From: Xestospongia muta
Lineage: Eukaryota > Porifera > Demospongiae > Haplosclerida > Petrosiidae
Direction of reading: 5' to 3'
Length of the DNA stretch: 64,000 nucleotides
Assembly: GCA_963693285.1 (NCBI GenBank)
Contig: OY848924.1
Span: forward strand, 4,605,214-4,669,213
A program made the position numbers and the translations under genes. Positions 1 to 14,000 of this stretch are shown one piece after another (within the stretch, counting starts at the first letter, position 1; every line of letters begins with the position of its first letter). The notes beneath the pieces are model-generated. The model was not told the DNA's origin. It did not search any database and worked only from the letters and a program-made list of their open reading frames with translations.

Positions 1-499
1 CATGTAAAATGTAGCTCCTCTTTAATCACTTTTAAATCTAAAATAAATATGTTTCTTTACAAACCATCAACTCACCATCAGTTATCACAGTAAAACCTAT
101 CATATACAATCAGTCACTTATTTTATCTCTGTATTATTAACGATACTATATCCTGTACTTTAATACCTTAGTTCTGTATTAATTATTGTTCTATTCACTT
201 TGTGCCCTTTAAACTAGCAGTTGCTATTGGGACTTGTTTTGTCAATAAAGAAAAAAATGTGTTTGGAATTAAGAAATATAATTGTGTGAGTTTCCAATTC
301 AGTTGAGTGACATTTCAAAAATGGCAATACATTTCATGAGTCAGTTTCAACTATAATCCCTACTATTTAAAGTATACACTTCACCATTCCAAGTAGTACT
401 TTAAGGTAATAGTGACTGACATTTTTTAATACCATCATTCACATATATAATATGAATCTATGAAAATTAAGGTATATTATATATATACATATATATATA

Positions 500-550
<51 letters not shown>

Positions 551-599
551 CATATATATATTATTAGAAATATAGTAAGTGAAAACAGATAAGACTGAT
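1..599. other. AT-rich intergenic sequence
   Basis: No coding exon could be supported on either strand. The stretch is AT-rich and holds an almost pure AT dinucleotide run at about 475-557, interrupted by a few TATACAT variants. Confidence 0.6.
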
Positions 600-1025
600 A
601 TACCTGATCTTGATTTCTCTATGAGTGGGTGACAAACTAACAATTGCAGCAATTTGTCTTTGAAGTGATGAACTCAATGCAAGTGGTAAGCTGTCATAAA
701 TATCAACAAATCCAAGGTCACTTCCACATATGGAGATACTCACCTAATGACCATATTCTGTATGTAACACTTGAACAAATAGAGACCTTTGAATGTTAAA
801 TGCTAGAGTTTGTGAAAGATTGATATCTTGTGATCCATTGCAGAGACAATAACATATTGCTATAACTCTTTGTGATGCATTTACAGTGGTATCATTCAAC
901 CTCTCCCAATATATAACAATATTTTCATTAGACTTTGATAGTTTCTGTACCCCCATACACTCTGCTTTTATTGTGTCTTGTAGATCATCAACAACAGCCC
1001 TATCAATCTGTTCACTGTTATTTGC
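600..1025 (-). pseudogene. Possible Ulp1/C48-protease-like transposon relic, rearranged
   Basis: Two minus-strand pieces read as coding. One (about 740-600) contains GFVDIYDSLPL, like the block just before the catalytic region in Ulp1-type cysteine protease domains carried by some animal DNA transposons. The other (about 1015-744) contains GVQKLSK and AICYCLCNGSQD, resembling the following VQ...DCGLFAIAF block. On this strand the second block precedes the first, opposite to the family order, and the DCG core is not intact. I infer a broken, permuted element fragment. The match is from pattern memory and could be chance. Confidence 0.3.
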
Positions 1026-1029
1026 TACT

Positions 1030-4000
1030 TTTTAAGATTTGCTAGCTTAGCCTTCAGTCACATCTTTATAGCAAGACTTTTGGGATGTTTTGTGAAAACT
1101 GTGATGATGAAGTGATAGGTACAGAACTAAGAGGTTGAGATGGTAAAAAGAGTCGCACAGTGACAGGTAAAAAGTCACAGGTTGTGACAATGAAGAAGAT
1201 TGCGATAAATAGTTGAGGATTGACATGAAAGAAAGGAATAGGATCATGACATTTTTTGGCATAAGATAGCAAATTAGAGATCATGTAATGTATAAACTAA
1301 CAATGTTATATTATCAAACATCCTATATGGACATAACTGAACACAGTTTACATAGACAAAAATATCTAACTATGGCAGAAGGAACTATTGCCCAGATCAT
1401 GACCATATTTGGAAGCTTGAGTACAGTAAATATTAACTATGTTATGAACACAATTTACATCCTTATAAGGTTGTCTGGGTCATCTACTAAAATTGTTTTC
1501 ATTTCAATTACTTTTTCTTCAATGAGACTATAGATTAACATTATTAAGTTATACAACTCACAGTTTGAGTTAACATGTCCACCATTCTTTAACATATGGA
1601 AACTGTTTCTTAATATTAAATATAAAAAATAGCTTAAACCAAAACATTTAGAGTGTGTAAGTATGGTTTTGCTTTTATAGGTACCTGACTTGTATAATGT
1701 ACATATTATCATTTTGTTTTGCTTAATTAGAAAATAGTGAAATTAATTTACTGTTTCACTATAATTTATTCTTGTTTGCAAAGCAACTTCATTTTATGAT
1801 ACTTTTTGCATATACAATAGAACCTTTTTGAAATATCAATGTAATTCATGACAAACAGTATTTCATATACATTTGACAGCAAGTGATATGACAATAGCAC
1901 TATAATGATTACTTATTATTAGCTCAAACTATGGAGTCAATTACTAACTAGTTGCAATCAATTACATACTTGCATTTTACATAATTGGCTGAAATTATAG
2001 ATGTTGATATTATATGGGCATTGTTCATCAATAATTATATTTAGGTATTAAAATAAGTTGTGTTGCCTCCTGTTTGTGGGTTAGACATCTCCTACTGTTC
2101 ATTCTTTTCAACTGATGCCAGTGATATGAAGAATATCTACTACATGTACATTAAAGAAAGTGATAAATAAGTATAATTAGAACTTTATGAAAGTGATAAG
2201 CAATGGTATACATATTTACAACAATATTATAATTGGGTGACATGCTCAAAGGCAAAATTTAGTACAGTAAAATACACAACTAATAGCTAAGAATCTAAAG
2301 GAAGTACACAATGTTAATAACTGAAATGTGAGAGTCTAGGGTCATCTTCCCATGAACATGTTTGTTCTCACACTTGAAGTTTTATTTCTAACATCTTTCT
2401 CTGTGAAATTATGTCCTTGTAATTCTTCTGACTTCATGTACTTCCAGGTGTGTAATTGTTACCTTTGAATCTGACTGCAGGTCTCTCTAACATCTCATAT
2501 AGGCATTGGAATGACTTTTCATATCATTTTTTATATCAAACTTAAATAATATTATTACGACCTTTGCAATTAAAATAATGTGGCTTGAAATGCCTATTTA
2601 TTTGCAGGATTTTCAAATAATGCTTACTTTTGACTGTTGTTAGGCATATCAGTATTAAATTATTCACACAATATTAAGTGTTACTAATTAAATAACTGCA
2701 GTTTTTTGAATGACATGTCTTATAAAAATGTCTTCTTTATGATCTTCTTTGAGACCACTGTTTAGTACTTTTCTCCAAAAGTTGGCTGTTGTGAGAGGAG
2801 GAGGAAGCAGACACAAAACAAATTTCCACTAAATTCTCTTAAACCCTAAGTATATTTATTAGCAAATGTAATTTTATTGTCACATCTGTTGGAATTTTGC
2901 TAAAAAGAAATTTAAAAGAGATAACATTTAATTGACTTTTGCTTTAATATCATGTCTGCATGAACACTCTAACTACATTAACTCTGTCAGAAACATGATC
3001 ACAAACAGTCAAAACAATTTTTAAACCTTTTCATTAGCTTCATCAAGTACCATCAATCATCCCAAGAATCACTATAAATTACTTAGAGCACATTATGTTT
3101 TGTGTTAAATGAACATATCACACTCTGGTGGGTGTGGTCTCAATGCTCATGTACTAATGTCTCTTTAGTAAAGTATTCAGATCTACATGATTGGTGTTAA
3201 CTAAGAAACATTACTTCCAAAGAATTTATGTTTATTATGTGTAACATAAGGATCGTATTTTCATGTGAAGTTTAATATTACAAATCCTTAATGCATGTAC
3301 TTCGTGTACTTGTACTTATTTGGTGCTTGTGCTTGTGATTAAAATAACTGTTATTTAAGCCTTTTATCAAGTGCTTGTCCCATGTCTGTGTATGATCCTA
3401 TAGCCTCACAATCTAGAAAGACAAATACTTTTGTGGATGACTAAACAAATTAAATATATGTCCTTGCCTTCTTAGTTAGAAATCTCTGGCTATGTAATCT
3501 ATGTTCACTTATGTCTACATAGAACATATGGTATGTATAATATTTGCAATGAGATGACTGCTTTGAATTTACAAAAGAAATGAAGTTATGATAAATAAAC
3601 AATAATGTTTCATTTATATATATTAATTTATATTATACACACTCTACATGTTATCATGTTGTTACATGTTAATTACCTGTGAATTATTCCTGGCACATTG
3701 AAGAATCATAAAAGTGTTTTGAACTACTTGAACATATATGCTGGTATATTTGTGTCTATCCATATTGTTTTAATGTATTATTGTATACAACTTTGTTGGC
3801 TTCAATGAAATTAATTGAACAACATTACTTTACCACCAACATCAGTTTGAATTTTATCATGTGATTTTTACAACTATAAAATGTGCTTGAACCTTCTCTT
3901 GGATATCTATCTTCTTTTAGCATAGGTAGCTCTATTTAATATTTTATTATACAATAAAATGTCACTCACTACAAAATAATGTACATCAAAGACATTCAAT

Positions 4001-4112
4001 TATGACTAATTCATAAATTTCTAAAATGCCTAGATGTACCAATAGAATAACAAAATGAGTCAATTTCAATCAGAATTATTATTAGTAGTTACAAGGCAGG
4101 GAACATTATTGT
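1030..4112. other. Intergenic region without a recognisable gene
   Basis: Only short open frames without splice-site support were seen. The stretch lies 3' of the calcium-channel gene, which ends at 4113. No long repeat was recognised by eye. Confidence 0.5.
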
Positions 4113-5024
4113 CTATGAAGGCTGGACAGAGGCACCATCAACTGTTCCACCCAAGACTTTTGCTCTACGGAGAGGGAAGAAACCAATGTTACGTGCCTGG
4201 ATCTAAAAAAGATACAGGAGAGAAACAATTATAGAAAAGGGCTAAATAAATTTTACATTGTTATAGACATATTTCTCTAATGCATTGTGGTCATTGGTAC
4301 ACATAGAGTCCAAATAGAGCACAAAATAGAAATAGTTCCACATATTATGATCATTAAGAACATGATGACGAAAACCCTGTAATTAACACTTGTAATAAAA
4401 TTTATTAAGACTAACTCAGTTGCAAAAACCTTAGCTTTCCGTTCAAATGTGTCGTTGTCAATTCCACATATGAAGCAATAATTCAGTCTGTCCTTGTTTA
4501 TCTCATCCTAAAAGAGAAAAAGAATATTAGCTTCTAACAGCTTGATCGTCTGTCTATTCATCCATTCATTCATCCATTCATTTTTCTATATCGTCTTTAC
4601 CCTTTCACTTCTCAATTCTGAAAATCGATCAACCAAGATGGCTACCACAATATTTAAGCCCATTGCAGTCACAATAATGAAGAATGTAATATCAAAAATA
4701 CTCCTGGTCCAATAAATTGTAAAAGATGGATCATTGTTTTGACCAACATATCGAACAGGAAGTGCCTACAGTGACAAATAAAATATCATGTGACATGACT
4801 TAGACCAAAAATGACATAACTATTAAATAATGTACTTACAGCTCCTAGAGTATCTAGCAGTCCTTCACGTATGACAGTGACATAGCACTGTATTAATGTA
4901 TTACAGAACAGGTTATAATCCGTATCATAGGGGTTAAAATAATTGTGTAAGAATGCAAATGACAACACAGCATAGATCAAGAGGATGGCAAGTCCAAGTA
5001 AACCGACATATATTAGCTGAGCAG
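4113..5024 (-). other. Pore loop, inner helix and C-terminal tail exons of the channel gene
   Basis: Exon 4840-5024 carries an outer helix (YVGLLGLAILLIYAVLSFAF) and the segment CNTLIQCYVTVIREGLLDTL, which aligns with the pore helix of IP3 receptors (CxTLxxCxVT). It splices in frame to exon 4601-4765, with inner helix RSIFDITFFIIVTAMGLNIV and then DRFSELRSE. Later exons give CFICGIDNDTF, then GFRHHVLNDHNMWNYFYF (about 4370-4256), then the last exon (about 4203-4113). Where known members have GGGVGD or GGGIGD, this protein reads GLLDTLGAALPV, and no GGG is present in the intervening intron. Confidence 0.85.
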
Positions 5025-8000
5025 CTATAGCATAAATAATAATAATATATAGTGTCCTGTATTAAAGGTATACACAGACTTCTATATAATTTAGTTGTAT
5101 TCACATGCATTCATAATGATGATAATAACAATGATTGATATAGAATATGTATTCAATTACTGATGTATATGTTCATATGTATACAGATACCCACAATGTA
5201 GTTTGCCATACTTAATACTTACTATGTACATATGCATATATTTTGGTATTTACATGTACATGTACTTGTGTAGGAATTATTTGTGAGCTTTCATTTTTTT
5301 GTTCCAACACCCACAATATTGTCTTCGTTTAAAACATAAATTGATGGTGTGCTGCCTGCATCAAAGTTAAAACACTGTAATAATGGGAGTGGATCGCTAA
5401 TGGTTCTACATCGTATGCTCAAGTATTTAGGTTTTATGTTTTAGCCTGATAAGGTCTAATAACAGTAAGAAGGCATAGTGTAACACTGATGACACAACTC
5501 CCACAATCCTTTGAAAATGGCACATTGTCCAATATTGACCTCCTAAACATTATTAAGAGGCAGTATTTATAATACAGTATACATGTATCGCTGCATACAT
5601 ATACATATACTTTAGGCGAACTTTAGGGGACCTACCACTTCGTCTTACAGCAGTCACTACCTGAGGTAGAACATCACTTTTCAAGAACACATACAAGATA
5701 CAACAACAGTAGAAATATCCTGAAGTTGCCAACGCCAAAAGGGAACAAAGTACAAAAAGAATACGATACAATGGAGCAAAACTAATCAAGTAAACTTCAA
5801 AACATTGCCTGCTAACAGGTTTCTTGAATTGCAGCAGTTCTCCATTGAAGTCTTTCTGATGATGATCCAACAATTTCTTCAAGTTATACCTGAAGAGGTG
5901 TGGTCACATTATACAATATTTAAATAGTTTATGATGGTGGTTGTGTTGTATACAGACTGAGATCTATACTGTTTGAAATTATAGTATAGGAATGAGTCTG
6001 GAACATATGATAAGTCTTGCTGATGCAGAAAAATATGAAAACTAACAAAAATTGCACTCATGTCTCATTCTAAAGCTAAGGTATGAGTCAGTACCTAAAC
6101 AACTTACAGCATATTTGATAAAAGTGGGAAGCTTAGCAAGAAGTTAGTATTTTCACGAATAAAGTATTCAATTAACATCCAGACAGCCAATATGAAATGG
6201 AAGGTCCCCATAATATAGATAAAGTACTGTGAGTACCACTTGGGTATATCAGGACTAGTAATAACTTTAATAGAACTATTAGTAAGCTCACTAGTTTCAG
6301 TTATTTGATACCTGTAAAATGACAGGATAAAAGTGTTAATAAGTAAACGAATAATGTTAAATGATATATGATTTGAACAGATAAATAGCAATCTAAGATA
6401 CAGACAGGTGGACAGATTGAAATATTCGAAGAAGTTAGAAAAAAATAAAAAAACCCAGACATGTTGACTCACTCTTTAGGTATTTCAAACAGAGCAAGTA
6501 CAAACACATTCATTAACAAAGTTAAAAAAGCAAGAATAAAGTGACGTATACCACTAAATAAGAGTACAAGAAAGGATTATAGTACTATCAATACAAAGAC
6601 AAACAACTTACGATCCAAAGAGTGTCCATTGTAAATACCACTTCTTTTTAACAGACATCTGAAAAATGACAAACATTTCATCAATGATAATTATCACATT
6701 TATTTGGGGATTATATTTCTGTAGGCAGTTATACTGTATAACAGTTAGAACCTGTCTATCCATTTTAATAATTACTACATAGCTCTAAATAATAAGCATA
6801 ACAACTGGTAAAAGCCAATTTGCTTGTTTTGTGTACTAAATATCCATGTATGTTTCCATGTGCTATATTCACTATTCAATACTGGGAAAAAATGATGCAT
6901 TTATTGAAGGCAATGTATTCTCTCCTTGCCTTTTAGAAGAGGATACAGTTCCAATTTACCTTCATTTCAAGGGGTATGATAAACTAAAATAGTATATTAT
7001 ATATATTGTATACATTTAAATGTGAAAAGGTGGTGAGTGTGCCTTGTTTATATTCCTTTTGTTAAAAAAGACCACTAGGATATTGTGGTAAGTCTTATTG
7101 ACAATTGGATACAAGCAAGTTTTGTTGTGAAGTTCAATTAAATAATATCTAGGACAAATAATTCATTGTTGATTATAGTAAAGCTGGACAATATAATTAA
7201 TTATTTGTAAAAAATTACAGAATGTCTGCAAAAGCTGCAATATCATGACTATTGATATCTGTATATGTATATGACATCATAAAGTGAAACATTATCTTTC
7301 CTCTTAGTGGAAAGTGAGTTAGACAAGAATGTGTAAGTAGCAATAGATCATGAGTTAGAGAAGAATAATGTGCTAAAACGCAATGCACACACCTCTTAAA
7401 TGTAGTTACATCACTCTATCAAGGATAGTTCATCACATAATCATTACAGTTACCATTACTTTATTACCATTGCAATCACCAACACGTGAAACAATTACTA
7501 TTACCATTATTTGTAAATAAATGCACTCAATTACAGTTACAATTATCATTAGTGCCCCCAAAAATCCAAACAATTCCTCTGGAGTTGCTGTTTTTTTAGA
7601 AAAATGTCACTATTTCAAAAGTCAAAAGCATATGCTTCCTTTCTCAATTCAGTTGTTACTTGTAACACTTCACAGTTCAACAAACTTACTGACTACCCAC
7701 AATACACATTTAGCCTTATTATGCTTAAATAATTGAGGCAATTATAGTTAATTTTCAATTGACAGTGTTCAATTACCATTATCATTACATTGAAAAATAA
7801 GATACAATTACCATTGCCAACTGTATTCCTTCCTTAATCAATAGACATTCAAGAAGAGCTACAAGATTTTAAGGTAAGTAGCAAAATGTTAGTTTGAAAA
7901 AATTATGTGAACTGACAAAAAAAACTATGTGAACTCGAGAACCTTATAAATGGTTTGAAGGATCAAAAGTCAAAGAAAAATCAAAAGTTTCATCAGACAT

Positions 8001-11000
8001 TAGAGCTAATATAAAGTTATTTTAATTATTTAATGAACTATTGTTAGAGTGACATCAAAAGAGTACATAAATATATATAAACACTACAGGATAATGAAAA
8101 TTTTGATGTCATATTGTCATTTATGTAATTTATGTGGCTATCCTTATTTAGAAAACCATTCAAGGACAAAGTGAATGAGGAGATTACAGTGATAGTTATT
8201 GCTGAAGCCAAATCTCTGTTACATGCTTCTATCACTGAAATGAAAGGTATGTTCATATAATTTTCTGAAAAAGGTTTACTTGCAAGATAACTAACAGAGA
8301 CATGTCACATGTACTTTCAAACTTTAAAACTGTTTTTCAAACAAAGACACAATGGAAGATATGCACAAAAGAAAGATAGACAACAGAGAAGAAATAGACT
8401 CACAAGGGTAATCTCTGGTATATTTCATAAAAACATTAACATATAGGCATCTATTAATGTAGAAACTAGCTGTTTACAGGAAGTCATCCAATAGGCACAC
8501 CACCTATGAGATGGCCATTCTGAAGCTGGCATTGAAGTGAACAACTGACCACATATGTCAATTATAATATAACTTGTTTTACATTGGAATAGATTTAAAA
8601 ATCTATTTAAAGAATTTACACCTTTTTAGAACAAGTGATTATTGAAAATACAATATATCCTAACATAATTCCTCAGTTGAAATAATGACTTGTTTCCTCA
8701 AATGGAGTAATGATATATATCCAACACAGTTCACATATTGGAACAAGGACATATCCAACACAATTCATATATTGGAGCATTGTCAGTTCCTTATGTTTAT
8801 AAGCTTTGGACAATCTAAAAGTATCCAGTACTCAGAAAAGTATGAGGAATTATGAGATATTACAAAAAGTTTCTATGCACAAAACACTTGTATTTTAAGT
8901 CAGTAAATCCCAGAAAAGTGATGAGTTATATTAAATCACAAAGTACTACTAGCACAGACTATGTTTGTTCAATTCTCCTATATAATAAGACTGACCATAT
9001 GTCGAACATTTTTTCTAACAGATTCCATCCACTCAAGGAGGTCTTTGACTTTATCTTCTGGTGAATCACGTCGTATATTGTTCTTAATAGTATCTTTTTC
9101 ATCCTTTGTTAATTCACTCTATAAGATGTAAATTATGATTTAATCAACTTGCACTCATCTGCACTATCATGAATTTGTCCATCTGTCTGTCTGTCCATCC
9201 AACCATCAATTTATCTATCCTTTTATCATGTACTCACAGATGGATCATAAGGAAAATAGACTCGAGTCAATATTTCTTTATTATCTTTAGTTTCATAGTT
9301 GATCTCAATAGTACAAGAGGAGTTACTGACATGTTTCCATAATTTGACCATATCAGATGAATCATCATCTTCATATTTAGATTTAAAATCAACTGTAGAG
9401 AGCAATGATATAATCAAATATCTAAAATAGAGATCACTCACCATAAACATCAACTGATTTTCCAAGATAGTAAGCAATCTTTTTAAGTACATGATAACAT
9501 CTAATGAAGAATTAATATTAGATAATTCCTACCTATCCATTAGTCTATCCATTTATCCATTTCCTGACCATCCATCCATCCATCTATTTATCTATCTATC
9601 CATTTGTCAATCCATTCATCTATTTGTCCATTTATCTATCCATCTATGCCATACTCCATACCTATACATTCCTCGTTTTGCCTCGGTCTCATTTTCCTCA
9701 CAATACTGTGCTGTATCCTGAAATTATATCAAACCATTTATATAATATAAAGCATTCTGTACATACATATAAGTCTTTCATTGTTGTCAAAACAGCATCA
9801 ACATCAAGATCTTTTGAAATACCCTCAGCTAAAACCTTGCTATTTTGATGTGTCTCTTCCAACATAACTTCCAACAGTTCAATTGTTGATGCACAAATCT
9901 TTATCAGTTGCTCATGCTAAAAATATAACATGATGATAAAAATAGAACAATGTAATGAGTAGTACACTAATATGGACTACAATACATTTGTTAAGACAAA
10001 CCTCTAGAGATACTGTTTTACTAGAACGGAGAATGATATTTGCCGAGTCAACAATTTGACCTTTGAATACTACCTCCTGGTTTGCGTAATTTCCAGCACA
10101 AATCTCAATAAGAGCCTTAGGAATGAGGAAGGGAAACAAGGAGATCTAGTTGCAAAATTTAAAATGGTTTGCATACCTGAATTGTTTTTTGTGTGATTCC
10201 AACTGTTTTCGCACTAAAATGTTCAGCTAATGTCTGCAGTAAGACAGATATGGTACCTACTATGTTGACATTCTGGAGAGAGAGAAAAACAATATCATTA
10301 TAACAATTATATTGAGCAATTGTCAACTCACAGAGAATGTCACTTCTTGCTTTCTTAACATATCTTGCATCTTCTTGTTCTGTCCATCACACATCCATGC
10401 CACAACATCAAGAACAACACTAGCTTGTTTCTTAGCATCACTCTTCAATGTATAAATAAACAGACAATAAATTATAGATTAAAAAATGGCAACAATGAAC
10501 ATTTAAAACACTTACAAGTTGACTAGCACCCTCAAATATATAGGTATTGATAGTTTGCCTGATATTACCTGAAAACAACAAAAACAGTAAACAAAGGAAT
10601 ACAAGACAAAAACAACAATTATACAATAATAGAACAATATAACAATACAACCATATAACAATAACTAAAAATAGTAAAAAAGAAAATAATAGTTACTTCC
10701 AAAATCAGTTTCTTCTTCAGTTATCTGACAATCATCATCATCATCATCAGAGTCATATTTTTGTCTGTGAAGGAAGTTCATCTGTTGAAGAGACTACAAA
10801 ATTACACAATAGGAATAAGTGAACTGATGGATGGATGGATAAATGGATTAGATGTGTGGATGGATTGATACAAACCTCAGCCTCCTCCTTTCCAACATCT
10901 TCCTTATCATCTAATATCAGAGCTTCCTATAAGAAAGTAATGATAACATGACAACAATAAAATGTCCATTGTGTCATTAAGTGTGATAAATTCTAAATAA

Positions 11001-14000
11001 TAACAGTGTCTATAAATTAATGTCTGCACTCACTATTTCCTGGCCATGCTGTGCCGTCCATTCTAAAGTCTAAACAGACAAATGAAAAACAATAAAAATA
11101 ATCACTAAAGTATATGATAATTTTTGAATTGTAATAAATATAATATGTGCATACCTCATCTAACATTACATATTGAGTGAGTGGAGCAGGAGGAGGAGGA
11201 GGAGGAGGAAGAGGAGGAGGAAGTGGTTGTTGAAGTGACTTCTGTCTCTCTGTATGTGTTACTGACTTCCTGGAAATACAATAAAAATGTGATACATAGT
11301 ACATCCATTTGTCCATCTGTCTTATCTATCCATCCATTTCTTCATCCATTCTATCCATTCATCCATGTATCCATCCACCCATCATTCTATTTATTCATAC
11401 ATTGATAAAGGTTTTCCAATACTTGATATTACTCTCTCTAATAGTTCGTTAATTCTTATAAAGAATTTAGCGTCACAATGTTGACCTATGAAAGAATTCA
11501 TAAAAAATAAGTATCTATAAAAGTCTTTACCTATTTCATTCTGAGCAAATTCATATCTAAAATAAAGTAGGACTTGAAGTAAAGCTAAAACTTGGACAGC
11601 TATTACATCTTTAGAATGTGCTAAATACAACATGACCTGTAAAAGATATAATGATTGAGAGAGTGATATGTATGTGAACAAGATACATTAATGATTGTTA
11701 TATATTCTGCTGTATATTAATGAGTAATAAATGGATTAATGAATAGATACATTGAAGGATTGTTGGATAGTTTGATGGATGGACTGATGAAGAGTTAGAA
11801 GAATGAAACAATGTATAAGTAGATGATAGTAAGTAACATATCTACCTTCTCATGTGATTTCATTTTAAATAGAGCTTCAAGGAGAGGTTTAACTTTGTTT
11901 TTGTACTCTCTGAATATAATACAATTGATTACCATATATGGTAGTTAACAAGACTCACTCATCAAATATTGCTGGATTATCATGTTGTAATTGCGGATCA
12001 ATAACCTCAATTTTTTGAAGAATGATACGAGATAAAACCTGTAGTGTAGTTAGTAAAATGTTGTCAAGATCAGCTCTCTCTTTACTAGTAAGAAAATGCT
12101 GTAATTGCTGATAAAGAATACTGCAGAATAGAGGGAGAAATAGAGACATGGACAGATGAATGAATGAATGAATGAATGAATGATAGTTTGACGGATTAAA
12201 TAAATGGATAAATGAACTGACAAATAAAAGGACATATGGGTGGATAAACATACTCTAATAATTTCAGTAGAAGCTTAGTTTTAGGTAAATGACAGGAAAG
12301 TTTCCTATAGGATTTTCATAGTAATGTATTTCATGAGAATGTACATAAATATTTACCTATCAGCAGTCTGAACTACATCAGTAAACAAACTAACTAGTTC
12401 ATTGAAACTAGTACCAGATGGTAGGAGATCCTCATGAACATCATAAAAAACTAGAAAATATTGAAATTACAATGACTTGTTAACTATTGTCCAAAAACAT
12501 CTACTACTAATATATTTTTCTTTCTACTGTATTTTAGACTCTCTCCCTCCCATCTCTCCTCTCTATTTCTCTTCTTCCATTCTCTTCCTCTCTTGTTTCT
12601 CTTACGTCTACAAAAGCCACACAATCACTCACTTATATCCTTTGTTTGTGTGGATGTCTTCCCATCATATGTAGTCTTATAATTACAAACAAATGTTTGA
12701 AATTCATCATTTATCAATCTTTCCTGTTCTAATTTTTGTTCATACTCACTCACAGCAGGACTAGTGAAGAATTTTTTACCTAACATATTAATTTTTTCTC
12801 TCGTCTATAGTTGAAGTGAGAAAAGATAAATGGTTATTTCTTTAATACAATATTAAATGAACATGTTTTATTGAGTGTTAATCTGCTATTTCCCTCCCTA
12901 ACTTTTACTCCACTCAGTCAGTACCTCTTTTATAGCCACATCATCTTCAGGAGGTATTATAAAGGCCAAACTGTCAAGGCAAAGATTCCAGCAATCAACT
13001 TGTTCATCTGTTGTCAATAGCATATCTGGATGTCTTTTTATCAAGTTCTACATGAATATAGTGACAAGGTTTTATACTTCATAAGTAACACTCACAGCTA
13101 TTGAATCTCCAAATGATTTTAAAACAGCCAGTATTTTAGGTGTTAGTAAACTAGAATAGACCTTACTAATTAATCCAGAGCTATTATGAGCAGACAATTG
13201 AATGCAGAATGCTGTAACTAAAGGTACAAGACCATCAACTAAATATAGCAATAGGGATGATGTTAGGATAAATCTGTCTTCAATCTTCAATGTTGTATCT
13301 AAAGTTCTTGTTATTTCTTTCCAAAACTGACCAAATAATGAGAGACAAATATAGAGATGTATATAGGCGAGGAGAGAGAGAGAGTAAGGTTATTGTGTAA
13401 TAGTCATCCTTACAGGTAGACTCAGATGTTGTGAGAACAAAAATCTCAATTTAAGTTTTACATCCTCCTTATCAATATTGCCTTTGGATAAACCCTCAAC
13501 CAAACGAGACATTAAAATAGAACATTGTTCCAAATGAGCCCAAAATGATCTAAATAAAGTTGTTCAAAATTTCAAGTAATAATTTTCTTACTCGTTTTTT
13601 GCTATGACAGCAATGGATACAACTGAGTCCTTCTCTGTATTGAGATAAGCCCAATTAAGAAGACGAGCAAATGGCTTTTTTCTCTCGATTGGAATCTCTT
13701 CATTGCTAATGATACTGTTGAAAAAATGGACGGATGATTAGATGGATAAATGGATAGAGATATAGGATGATGAATACATGGATTGATGACTACATAAAGA
13801 TGACATCAAAACACACCTCATTAGTTCATCAATAGTGTAGCTAGTTTGACAGACATTTTCAGCATAATTACATTGTCCTTCACATGATGTAGCTAACAAA
13901 TCTGTAAGAGCAAGAAACTGCAAGAGAGGATCATCATCAGCCTAATATAAAGAGATGATTCAAACTAAATGGAGCATGTTCTTTGTTTGTACTCTTTGTT

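Noticed and set aside
7440..7830. Recurring ATTACCATT-like words, possible array
   Set aside because: Spacing is irregular and the words degenerate; neither a CRISPR nor a clear satellite array.
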